A DNA stretch of 64,000 bases from Cantharellus purpuraceus (Eukaryota; Basidiomycota; Agaricomycetes; Cantharellales; Hydnaceae): positions 3,286,001-3,350,000 of the forward strand of contig JALBUN010000023.1 in NCBI GenBank assembly GCA_025174535.1. Reading direction: 5' to 3'. The position numbers and the translations under genes are program-made. A model generated the notes under the pieces. It made no database searches and was not told where the DNA came from. It worked only from the letters and a program-made list of their open reading frames with translations. Positions 23,213 to 33,393 of this stretch are shown piece after piece. The stretch's first letter is position 1. Each line of letters begins with the position of its first letter.

Positions 23213-23778
23213 AGATGCTTGTTCAGAAATACAACAAATATGTATATACAACCTATTTTCCTCAAATTTTACACAACACACTTAGATTAAAACTTATTTT
23301 CATATTTCAACATGATTCTCAAATTTTACACAATATACTAGATTAAAAACATATTTTGATATTTGGCATAAGTCTCAAAAATAATTCTTTTTTCCCCATT
23401 TAGTGGTGGCAACTCTCTTGAGGGAACGTTCAAATATCATTGATTCTTTCTTATACAATACTTGTAACATAATTTGAACTATCTTTAATCCCCACCTGGT
23501 ATTTGTATATCTAAATACCCTATATAATACCAATTATATTAATACAGACATTCCTATTATATCCATGTAAATGATTATGTTCATCTCAACCAAATATCTT
23601 ATCTTTTAAAGTTTATTAAAATATAGAATATATGTTTATATTTATGAAAATTTCACACATCCAAAATCTTTTAAGATATCCAAATTGTAACTCCCTGGCT
23701 TTATGTATCATTGAAATTCCGATGTATATGAGATATACATCAGAATATTGTATACTGACATGATTCTGAACAAGTGTC
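23213..23778. mobile_element. AT-rich 566-bp MITE-like element with TA duplication
   Basis: The ends are inverted: AGATGCTTGTTCAGAA at the left and TTCTGAACAAGTGTCT at the right (two mismatches in 16). It splits E3 exactly at TA, with TA at 23,211-23,212 and 23,779-23,780; removing it restores the E sequence TCTATCTAATAATAG seen in other copies. The inside is markedly AT-rich and has no supported gene. TA duplication suggests a Tc1/mariner-type non-autonomous element. Confidence 0.7.
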
Positions 23779-24037
23779 TAATAATAGAAGGAAACAGCTG
23801 GAATGTTATGGAAAGGGGTAGAATATTCCAAGCCAATCACCTGATCTGATCACCAATTGCCTGCTCTGATCCCTGAACTAGGCACTGATCAGGCAAAAAG
23901 GAGCATATCCACCCTGTTTTCTGCACTGGTTTGCACAGCCATGGATAGCCACATCTCAGATCATAATCTCCACAGAAAATGGTGCCCTGAGAGGCTGTGG
24001 TTGTCAAGTTAGAGAATATTTATTGATCAGAGACATC

Positions 24038-25469
24038 TGTTTTGGAACCCGCAAAATTATGGTATTAGGGCAAACTCTAAATCACCACAATTCCATGAAT
24101 GAACAGCTGAGAAGAATATCAAACCCTGCTGCAGCACAACTCCAGAAACGATTTAACGTTTGTACTTTGGTTACAATCCTTTGTATTAGTCAATGCAGAC
24201 TATACGCAGAAAGGTAATACGTTTCTTAGCAGCAAGAAATGAATAAGACTTCCAGAGTCTAGAGTTCACGGACGCTTAGGGGTCCAGATATTCCAAAAAG
24301 AGGGGAATGCACTTAGAGGCTAAAGGAAGTAGGTGGATGAATCCAACCGTCCAACCAGTGGCACTCAGAAGCGGGTAACAGCAATGTGTGAAGTAGTCTA
24401 GCAACTGCTTCACACGAGTTCAAGCTTCTAATGCTCTGCAAAGGCAGTACACACTAGTTACTTAAACAAGAGCACTAATGGCAGGACTATCGACAGACAA
24501 TCTCACCCTGTAGATTCGTAGTCACGTGAGGCAGATACTACACTCACGCCCAAAGCAGGAATATCACTACTTTGAGTGCAATCAAGTACAGTTACACAAC
24601 TGTAAAAGATCCTTGAACTGGTAATCAACAGTTACTGAGATAGAGGATGACACTGTATGTCACTCTAGTCACACTGGTGTGCAGAAGATGGGTAGAATAT
24701 GATGATATGTTATTCTTTCAGAGGCAGAATGGCCTCCTTATATATTGTATTTACAGGGGCTGACTAATGCTTCTGGAATATTCTACCTATTAATAGATGG
24801 AAACTACTGGAAGGTTGTGGAAGGTGGAAGAAAGGGGTAGAATATTCCAAGCCAATCACAGGATCTGATCACAGCACTAACACTGATCAGGAGCTGAATA
24901 ATGGTTCTGGAAAGTTCTATCTAATAATAGAAGGAAACAGCTAGAATGTTATGGAAAGGGGTAGAATATTCCAAGGCAATCACCTGATTTGATCACCCAT
25001 CAGCTGATCTGATCCCTGAGCTAGGCACTGATCAGGCAAAAAGAAGGGTGTCCACCCTGTTTTCTGCACTGGTTTGCACAGCCATGGATAGCCACATGTC
25101 ATGTGATGATCTCCACGGAAAATAGTGCCCTGAGAGGCTGTGGTTGTTAAGTTAGAGAATATTTATTGATCAGAGACATCTGAGCTTGAATTCAGGCCAA
25201 ATGCCTGGTCCAAAAGGGGAGAGGCGGCTGCGCGAAGGTTTGTGGGTGCCTATGGGTCCACAACTGTAGCACAGCAGAAATAAATGATTCTGAGCTGAGT
25301 TCTGCATGGAATATTCCTGAAAAAATATGGAAAAATAGAGAATATTTGAATAAGTCCATTCCAGGTACAAGCATCAAATATATGCAGATATTTAGGAATG
25401 GAAAAGCAAAGAATAGCACATTGGTGCTGCATAAATGGAATTTGATAGGGAAAAGGTGGTTCCCATACA
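24038..25469 (+). mobile_element. Element E5, full length 1432 bp
   Basis: A complete E copy, TGTTTTGGAACCC to GGTTCCCATACA. It is an inverted partner of E2 and matches it base for base over every block compared, for example the Gly/Arg-rich text around CGCGAAGG near 25,236. Right flank is CTGCT, the reverse complement of E2's right flank AGCAG; left flank is the broken end of E3. No coding region is seen. Confidence 0.85.
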
Positions 25470-25853
25470 CTGCTCATATGTGCTGATAACTGTTCAGCAT
25501 GTTTTGTGACTGTCAGTTTAAATCGACAGTGATGTTGAGCTCTTGTTGGGGCCATTTCTCTCTAAAGAGCTGACCAAGCTCTTGTTCTGCATATTTAGCC
25601 TTCAGTTTGAGGGCTAATCTGTGTTTGTAAGAGGCCTTGGCTTCTCACTGCTTCCATAGCTCAATCTCTTGATTGAGCTCCTTTGACTTAGGGTCTCCTC
25701 AACCTGTATTGATAATCCTTGCCTTACAGGGATTACTGGATCTCTGATTCACCCCATTGGGGGAATTTTGTTTCTTCCATCTAACCAATCTTCAGTTGGA
25801 TCCTCTCATCCTGTGGAAATCTCAACTCTCCAGATTCAGAGAATGTTATGACT

Positions 25854-26359
25854 ATATTCATTAACGACCAGATCCCTGTCCGATCCACTCAGATCCCCAC
25901 GCATATGAAATCTATACTCCATTTGGAAACTGCCACATCTCTGTCTACCTGTCCGATTGTCACCGCCGATTCTGCCCATCCATCTCCGGTTCTGATTGAT
26001 GCATCAGCATCACCATAGGAACCCAGACATCCGTCCCTGTTGGACTTGGACATACTCATGTAAGGCCATCGGCCTCAGAGACCCATCACCGGAGTAATTA
26101 TTATTAGATGTCAAATATGTATTTAAGTTGCCCAACTGGGGACTTCATTCCCCAGTTCGAATATTGAATCACGCCTAGTTCCTAAGTCTGATCCTAACTC
26201 TCTAAGTTGTACTCCGTCTCCAAAATATCAGACACTGGTATTAGTGAGGGCACAGCACATAAGCTGAAGCCAAGTCCATTCTGACCCCCACAACGTACTC
26301 CAACTCCGACCAAACCTCCGACCCAATCTCCGACTCCCAATCAGACCTAGTGCGTAACA
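25854..26359 (+). repeat. Solo LTR-A with TSD GAGAA
   Basis: It runs TGTTATGACTATATTC to GTGCGTAACA, 506 bp. GAGAA is found on both sides (25,849-25,853 and 26,360-26,364). Removing it rejoins Gypsy B gag as seen at 42,700-42,730. Confidence 0.9.
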
Positions 26360-26596
26360 GAGAATCTGATCTTCAGTGACATGACTTGCATCACCCAGAG
26401 CTCTCTTAGAGTGATTTTAATGGCTGCCTGAGCACTAGCATCACTAATGCTCTTCATCTCATGCTGATTGTGCATGAGTTGCTCAGTCAATCTTGTGATT
26501 GACCAGTGGGTTTCACATCACTCTATACTACACAACATTTCTTGTGCACATTCCTTCCCTTTAGGAATGTTGGAGGCATTACCAACTGTCTCCTTC

Positions 26597-26869
26597 TGTA
26601 AGATGTGCGACTTAGTTCACACCAACACAGAACTCAACCAAAGTTTATTGGTTGTGCTATGTGCAACAGTGGTGTGGTTAAATCTAATTTGTTTTACTAC
26701 ATGTGGACCCACATGTATAGTCCACTGATTATATAATAACTGTATATATGCACCCCATGGGCACATATAGCTACCAAGAAGCAGCATTCCTTAAGGGAAT
26801 GCTGTAGATACAACTACATTATATATATCTATATTATTTTACCATAAGTAAGTACCTAGGGTACTTACA
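26597..26869 (-). repeat. Solo LTR-B with TSD CCTTC
   Basis: It runs TGTAAGATGTGCGACTTAG to GGGTACTTACA, 273 bp. CCTTC lies on both sides. The intact target is seen at about 42,375-42,395, where gag continues without the LTR. Strand follows the orientation implied by the polypurine tract beside the copy at 43,133. Confidence 0.9.
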
Positions 26870-27302
26870 CCTTCTTTCTTCTCTTATCAAAGAACCACTC
26901 AATGAGGGGTTCTTGTTTGACAATCTATTGTATGATTGTCTGTGTGGTCTTGCAGCTGTGATGACTCTCTCCTAGAGTCTTTCTTACAAGAAGTCCCTAT
27001 GACTTCTCTAGGATCTAGCTCCCCTTCATGGGAGCTTCTACTACTGGCCACCACCATTTGTTGTTTATGATGTCCTGGGCATTGCCAGCACAACTTGCTC
27101 TACTCCAAGTCATTATGATGACTCTTTCTCTTCTGCTTCTGTAGACTAACTAAGTCAATCTACTAGTTGCTCACTTGTGTGAGCAACTGGGGGGAGTTGG
27201 TATGCATCTGTACACCAGCAACAGCTGGTTTCCTAGCACTGGCTAGAAAACTTCAATAAAGAGGAAGACTCAGTTGACTCTTCCTATGGAAGTTCAAAAA
27301 TG

Positions 27303-27582
27303 TGTAAGAGTTGTGACTTAGGTCACACCAACACAGAACTCAACCAAGGTTTATGGGTTGTGCTATGTGCAATATGTGTGTTTAATTCTAAGTTCTATTC
27401 TAACTACATGTAGACCCACACATATACTTGGGTCCACTGATTATATAATAACTGTATATATGCACCCCATGGGTGCATATAGCTACCAAGAAAGCAGCAT
27501 TTCTTAAGGGAATGCTGTAGATACAAATACATATGTACATTTATAATATTCTACCATAAGTAAGTACCTAGGGTAATTACAA
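27303..27582 (-). repeat. LTR-B, 5' LTR of the leftward Gypsy B fragment
   Basis: It runs TGTAAGAGTTGTGACTTAGG to GGTAATTACA, 280 bp, in the same orientation as the copy at 26,597. Gypsy B leader and gag lie to its left, which fits a 5' LTR of a minus-strand element. The right neighbour is a truncated LTR-A. Confidence 0.75.
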
Positions 27583-27936
27583 ATACCACCATAGGAACTC
27601 AGACATTTGTCCCCATCAGACTCAGACATACTCATGTAAGGCAGTTGGCCTTGGAGATCCATCCCCAGAGCAATTATTATTAGATTTCACATACAGTATG
27701 TATTTAAGTTGTACTACTGGGGACCTCAATTCCCAGTTCAAATATTGAATCATGTCTAGGTCCTAAGTCTGATCCTACCTACTTAAGTCATACTCCATCT
27801 CCAAAATCTCAGACACAGGTATGAGTGAGGGCACAGCATATGAGCTGAAGCCAAGTTTGTTTTGACCACCACAACTCCAACCCCATCCCTAAAGGTCTGA
27901 CCTCTGATGGACCTTATGTGTAACAGGGATACAATA
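27583..27936 (+). repeat. LTR-A, 5'-truncated copy
   Basis: It matches LTR-A from the CACCATAGGAAC block to the terminal TGTAACA, about 350 bp, lacking the first 170 or so bases. LTR-B abuts its broken end. Confidence 0.75.
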
Positions 27937-29960
27937 GCTATTATAAAAGTACAGTGCAATTGTATCATAGTGCTCCAGCTGTATTATCATACATTGTTCC
28001 CCTCCTTTGTCATTAGTTTGCCTCCTTCACTGAGCAACTAAAGTCTTTCTCTCTTTGCAATATCCAAGTTACTTCTTGTGACTTGCAAATTAATATTCTG
28101 ATTGGCCACTCACTGTACATATCTATTGCCAATCACAAGGATACTGCCACTCCAACACATCCTTGAAGGTACAATCCTGCATATAACCAGGTTGTTATTC
28201 AAAGAGGCCAGATTTCTGGGGAGAAAGGAGTAGAGAGGGGAATAAAGGAGCAAGAGGAATAGGAGCATATAGGAGGCTCAGGAGGTCAGGAAGGGATAAG
28301 GAGATGAGGGGAAACAACCAAGAGGGGAGAGGGGAAGCCCCTGTAAGCTCCACAACCATCCAAACAATCATCTGATTTTATTTTGATTTTATTCCATCAT
28401 TTCTTCCTATTTGACATCACCCCCTCCCCCCCCCTTTTTTTTTATCATAAATAATTCAGATGACACAGGACTTTTATCATGAGTTGTTAGGATGCATATC
28501 TTGTATAAAACCATCTAGCTAGATATGAAATAGACTAGAGCATTATCTCTCACTCATTCTTCTTACTTGTGTTAACTGTCTGTCATTTCTGGAATAACTC
28601 CAGAACAAACTTGAATCTTTCAAACATTTTCCATACTCATTTAGAGTATTGTAATGTCTACTTGAATCCCAAATTACAAAGCCAGAACTTGATTGGGTTG
28701 CTCACTATTAAGCATTTACTTGAATTCCAACTATCAGTCCCTGCTGCATACTTAAATTGCCCACATCTAGATAAGGACTCCACTGAATTATTTCATATTT
28801 CATACTAAGATACTATCCAAGAATATCTTTCATTTGACTGTGCAGAAACCCAGTATGAATTATCCCCCCACTTGCTATTCAACTTCTACTCCTCATGGAT
28901 TCACTCCCAGCAAGGCAGCCATGTGAATTTACTTCATAACAGATTAAGAGTCTCAGCACTCTCCTGCTCAAAATGGCACTGTTACTACAGATGAAGGTGT
29001 ATAATTCATTAGAGGAATACCTCTTGCTCAGGTGATTGAGGAATGGCATGACAGAAACAATTCATGCATACAATCAAATCCTTATGATTTCATCTGAGTA
29101 CCAAACCGCTATCAATACAGATCTGGCAGTGGCAGCATGGGTGATCCTCAAAAAACAAATTCAAATCTAGAGACCTGAGCAAAATTAGCATTGTCAGGAT
29201 GAGATATGAGCATTATTGGCCAGTTGATTAACTCTTATCTGACAACAATGAGAGAGTACAGGAATCAGCTTTATCAAATGGGAGAAGCCATTCCAGATTT
29301 GACTCATGCCACCACCATACTGCATCACATACCAGAGTCATGGGGATTGATAGCCCTGACTATTCAACTCATGCACACAGATCTTAACAAAATTGAACAG
29401 AAGCTGAAGGCATATGAGGCCAACATGAGTGCTAGGGATTTATCAAGTCAAACTTCTACTGCATCTCCCACCAAGCTCTCACCTCAAGGCCAAGTCAATC
29501 CCAATTGAACCCAGCTGTCACCCCCTCTTTCATGGGCCACCATCATCCTCACCATGCTGTCAGCTTCCTTTTGCTTCCACTTGCCTGCTGTTAGCTTTGT
29601 CTTTACCTCCACTCCAGGGCTTCCCCCTTTTTTGCCTTGGCCCTTAGGTGTAGCCTTTCCTGCCAGGTCACTTGTAGGCTTAGTCAAACCATGCTTGCTA
29701 ATGATGGCTCCAGTAACTTGTTCTCCTTCTCATCACTGTGGCCACTGAATACTGGCTTTGGCTTTGGCTGTGTTTGATAAAGCTCAGCAAGTTTATGAGC
29801 AGGCAAGCAGTGATTAGTGATGGCTGGTAGCATGACTGTGGATCAGCTGGAATATGATGGAGAGTTGGAGTGAGGGAAAAGAGGATCAACCATGTGGGAC
29901 AGTGAGCCCCCATGCAGTCTAGGGCCATGGTGATCAGGGGTCATAAGTGATGGCAGGAGA
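27937..29960 (+). pseudogene. Copia-like LTR region and gag remnant
   Basis: A GA-rich LTR-like leader (about 28,200-28,620) is followed by gag-type coding remnants. The clearest is the 100-codon frame at 29,206-29,508 with YLTTMREYRNQLYQMGEAIP, then HIPESWGLIALTIQL, the usual UBN2/retrotran_gag_2 pattern of Ty1/Copia gag. Upstream text (about 28,560-29,190) is related but full of stops. No Copia pol domains were recognised; the segment after 29,510 is unclear. A run of C followed by a run of T lies near 28,420-28,442. Confidence 0.6.
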
Positions 29961-30470
29961 TGGGCCAGGCTGTCAGCCATTGCATCCAAGCAAGAATTCA
30001 AGTTAAACAATCTTATATACAGTCAAAAGAAGATTTTAAGTCTAGCTATAAGATACATGTTGGCAGCACTGAGTATGTGTTGAGGCACCAAGGTCCTGGT
30101 TCAGGTCCTGAGTCACTAACCTAATCTAGCAAATGCAGCATTTTAGAACAGGATTTATGTCTGGAAGGGGGTCAGACCCCCTTTCCAGATTTTGCATTTA
30201 GAACAAAAGAAAAAGGGTTCTGCAGAGCTTTAATGTGCTTCACTGTTACAAGCTATCATCGGCTCTGCGAGCCGAACCGTTTAGAACGAAGAATCTAGGA
30301 ATTTTTCCTTACGGAAAGGCATTCAGTATACCTTGACAGGTAGTTGACTTGACAAGTGGACTTTACGAATTTGGCTCACATAAGCTACACATAGGATTTG
30401 ATGCAAGTGCACATGTGGGGACCAGTTACCTGATTTCCCTAACAGTTTACTGAAAGATTCTTATTTTCAG
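29961..30470. other. Junction between transposon nest and host relics
   Basis: No gene is seen. Up to about 30,240 the DNA is CpG-poor like the transposons; from about 30,250 CpG becomes frequent again. The bases 30,461-30,470 (TTATTTTCAG) are the acceptor of a permease intron whose upstream exons are absent. Confidence 0.5.
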
Positions 30471-31584
30471 ATGGCAGAGGAAACACGAAACGCAGGTGCT
30501 TCTCGATCCCACTATGCTCAGATAGCATTTGACGTTAGAGGTTTAGTAGCAATGTCTGGCTCCCTTGGTATCGTGGTCTCCATCAGCGTCAGCACCGTAT
30601 TAGGATGGTTCCTCTTAGTCGGACTCCTCTTCTTCATACTGTGAGGCTACCGTCACATCTGCAACAAGTCAACCCATCACCCAGATATTGCTAGATACTG
30701 TTGGGGAGAAGGGGTGCGATTGCGCTTATGGTACGCACGGTCACTGAATGATGTTGGTTTTGGAGCATATGACGAGCCTATAAATGAAAAGGTGGTAACA
30801 TTCGTATGCATGTTTTTTGCCGGCATTTTTTCAGTCACATCCAATTCTCGGATGATGTACGCCTTCCCGAGAGATGACGCGTTCCCTGGTTCGAAATTCT
30901 TTCACGAAGTAGACAGTAAGCGCAAGACGCCAGTACGGACAGGTGAGCCTCTCATACATTCACTGTCATTATCACAGTTAGGTCTCATAATGGGTTGTGT
31001 ATAAGTATGGCTTGCTGTAACGCTTAGCTTTATCTTGGGATTACCATCGTTGGGAAGTTCTGTCGCGTTCGCTGCAGCAACGAGCATTGCTACGATCGGT
31101 TTCTATATATCGTATGGTATGAGCACTCACTTCTCTCAACGTCGGAAACCTCACAGGCCCTCAGGTATGCCCATTGCACTCCGTGTCCTCTATAGCCGGA
31201 ACTTCACCAAAGGATCATTCCACCTCGGGTCTCACCCCCCATCGCCATCACTGCTGTCCTCTGGATCATGTTCCTTTCTATTGTCTTCATCCTCCCTCAA
31301 ATCAACCCGGTAGATTCTCAGACGTTGAATTACGCCATTGTCGCGGTGGGAATTGTCATGACGTATAGTCTTGGCTTTTGGCTCATCAGTGCACGACGGT
31401 GGTTCACAGGCCCGATAAAGCAAAATAAAGGTTAGATTGCCTTCTTGTTCGTCTTCATGGTTGCAGAGGTATGATGTTGACTGAGTTTCTCTGTCGGTTG
31501 ATAGCGGAAGAGATGGGAATCGACGTTTCTGACCCTGTTACGTCGGATAAAGCAGAAAAGGAAAGAGAGGATATATACAGGTGA
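30471..31584 (+). pseudogene. Amino-acid/GABA-type permease (APC superfamily), 5'-truncated and frameshifted
   Basis: The 3' half of a fungal amino-acid/choline permease gene. Recognisable blocks in order are MAEETRNAG (the family's HMAEETRNA motif), VLGWFLLVGLLF, ITQILLDTVGEKGAIALM, GIFSVTSNSRMMYAF, FFHEVDSKRKTPVRT, LGLPSLGSSVAFAAATSIAT, MPIALRVLYSR, ILPQINPVDSQTLNYAIVAV and FWLISARRWFTGPI, with a stop at 31,582-31,584. Introns are still visible, for example 30,942-31,007 and 31,119-31,164. A stop with a frame change follows LLFFIL (about 30,642), and a second shift lies in the C-run near 31,236. The N-terminal transmembrane segments are gone, so the gene is dead. The transposon nest lies immediately upstream. 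Confidence 0.85.
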
Positions 31585-32253
31585 TCCGTATCACGTGCAT
31601 GTTAGTTCGATCCTCTTCATAGACTCGGGACAGGCGGTTTCGTGATGCATAGCTCTATAAACAGCCCTGTGAAATAAAACAACTGGATGCGATGCTCCTG
31701 ACATTACTAAGCACAAAAATGCTGATATACTTCAGAGGGAATCTAGTCCGTCAATGACGTTGCTTCTGAAACTTTCAAAAAATCCAAGAGAGCCCCGCTG
31801 CAGAAGATATTCCTTCCAGGCCGTCCAGATCACTTGCTGACCTCACAATGACAGGTTTTGTGTGCTGATCCAACTATGAAAGATCTAGTTCAATTCTCCC
31901 ATGACGTCCTATTTCCATTTCTGAGCAAGCTAGAAGCATAACAGGACGACTCCATCAGCCCGCACTCTTTCCCTCCCCCGCAACGGTCATGGTGAAATGA
32001 GAGTCACACGGGCTCGTAGGCTTATGACGAGCTTGTATGGTTCAAGATAAAGAACAATTAGGAAAGCTTTATGAGTGCGGTACATGGGCGACCAACAAGT
32101 TCCCAATTTACAGCAAAGAAAGAGGAACAAATCAAACAGCGACAACATGAAAGCAATAGACTACTCAACAAGCGGACATGACAATTATGGTGGTACAAGC
32201 GACACCTCTGGAAGGCTATCTCCTCGGGGGTAGATAATAGTGGGCTGTCCTCT
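31585..32253. other. Intergenic, nothing recognised
   Basis: About 670 bases between the permease relic and the next gene, which converge. No open frame with recognisable content. Confidence 0.5.
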
Positions 32254-33393
32254 TCATGATGCGACACGAGTCATAGACGTGTGATGGGTAGGAGAGGCAG
32301 CAGCATATTGCCGTTTGAACATTTCGAGCTCTTCCATGAGTTTGCGGGCCTTCTCTTCAGCGGCCACCCTCCCTGCCGTTTGCTCCTCCAAAGCTAGTCT
32401 CAGCGGCATTTCCCTCTTTTGATCCCACATAGTCAATGGCTGAATACGCAATACTGATCAAAAACTCACCGTTCTGCGTGCGGACTCCATGTCCTCCACC
32501 CGTTTGGCGATCATCTCCTTCATAACTTCCCAAGCCGCTAGGTACTCTTCGTAAACCTTCGTTGGAGTGTCTGCTCTACCTCGCTTCATATAACGAGTTT
32601 GCCCCAGTGCTTTGAACTGGCCAACCTTTTGCGTTGTGTTGTGGGTGACATCCTCGAGCAGTCTTTCTAAGGGAAGATGTCTGGCCTTGGCCGCCTTCTT
32701 GACCAAACTCTTCATTGTGGTGTAAATGACTTCGGTATACCAGTAGCACTGGTATTCCATGAGCTTGTAGCTGCGGTGATGGTCGTGTGCGACGCGGGTG
32801 AGCAGCACGGCTTCGGGTACTGACACGTAGTCCCCATGAATTGTGAGCGTGCAGCAGAGAAGGTTTCCCGGGGTTCTGTGAATAAAGTCACTAGTTCCGT
32901 CGGTGGAGAAGATGATGCGATCTCCCGCTGACAATGGTCTCTTCGAATCCAGAGACCCGGATGAGAATGCGAGTATATCGACAGCTGGTGACGCACGCGG
33001 CCGGTACTCTATGATAGACAGAGTTTCGGCTTCGGTAGATGGTTCATTGCGGTCTGCGTCTTTGTAGAATTCCAGTTCTATAGACCGACCGACCTCCTCT
33101 CCTGGTCTCTTTGTGTCGATGGTGCCGTCCGTAATGTTTCGATCCACGAGAAAGGCGGATTTGCCAGGGGTCTCGCCATCGTACTGGCATCGTTCCTCGA
33201 CGTAAAATACTAGGAACTCATGGAATGGTAGTTTATCCTTCTTCCACCATTCTACGCGCTTAACAAACACGTTACCAGCGAGCAAGACTTCGTCTCTATT
33301 AGACGCGACGGTCGGCGAAATGACCAAGCCAGAAATGTCTCTAGGGCCGTCGAAATGACCATTGAAAAGAAGGCCTTTATCTTGGGGTGCCAT
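32254..33393 (-). CDS. Hypothetical protein, unknown function, Agaricomycete-type
   Basis: Not recognised. On the minus strand, exons 33393-32470 and 32415-32254 (54-nt GT-AG intron) give 361 residues. The start was chosen at ATG 33393 (MAPQDKGLLFNGHFDG). Frames upstream of it are open but not contiguous with an accepted intron; an upstream first exon near 33,607 is possible. The middle is globular and mixed (blocks FYVEERCQYDGETPGKSAFL, GDRIIFSTDGTSDF). The last 60 residues are a charged helix likely to form a coiled coil (LALEEQTAGRVAAEEKARKL). No signal peptide or membrane segment is seen. A fragment of a paralogue is present at 37,080-37,420, so this is a small local family. Confidence 0.6.

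Larger units (their letters stand above)
21996..24037 (+). mobile_element. Element E3, interrupted and 3'-truncated
   Basis: It begins TGTTTTGGAACCC in Gypsy B gag. E sequence runs 21,996-22,466, is replaced by about 500 bp of unrelated Copia-LTR-like DNA, resumes 22,969-23,212, is interrupted by a TA-flanked AT-rich element, and resumes 23,779-24,037. It then stops at the start of E5, lacking the last 300 or so bases of E. Confidence 0.8.
25470..27302 (-). pseudogene. gag: Gypsy B gag N-terminal part and leader, with two nested solo LTRs
   Basis: Read leftwards this is the 5' part of Gypsy B. It has a leader after LTR-B (27,302 down), the block GAACCCCTCATTGAGTGG, then a Gln/Glu-rich coiled-coil region, ending at the bases that continue at 21,143. 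The same sequence is found the other way round at 42,300-43,132. It is broken by solo LTR-B (26,597-26,869) and solo LTR-A (25,854-26,359), each with a perfect 5-bp TSD. Frame is lost in many places. Confidence 0.7.

Noticed and set aside
26597..27582. A complete small retrotransposon with LTR-B at both ends
   Set aside because: The left LTR-B has its own perfect CCTTC duplication and the DNA on both sides is continuous gag elsewhere in the window, so it is a solo LTR, not the partner of the one at 27,303.
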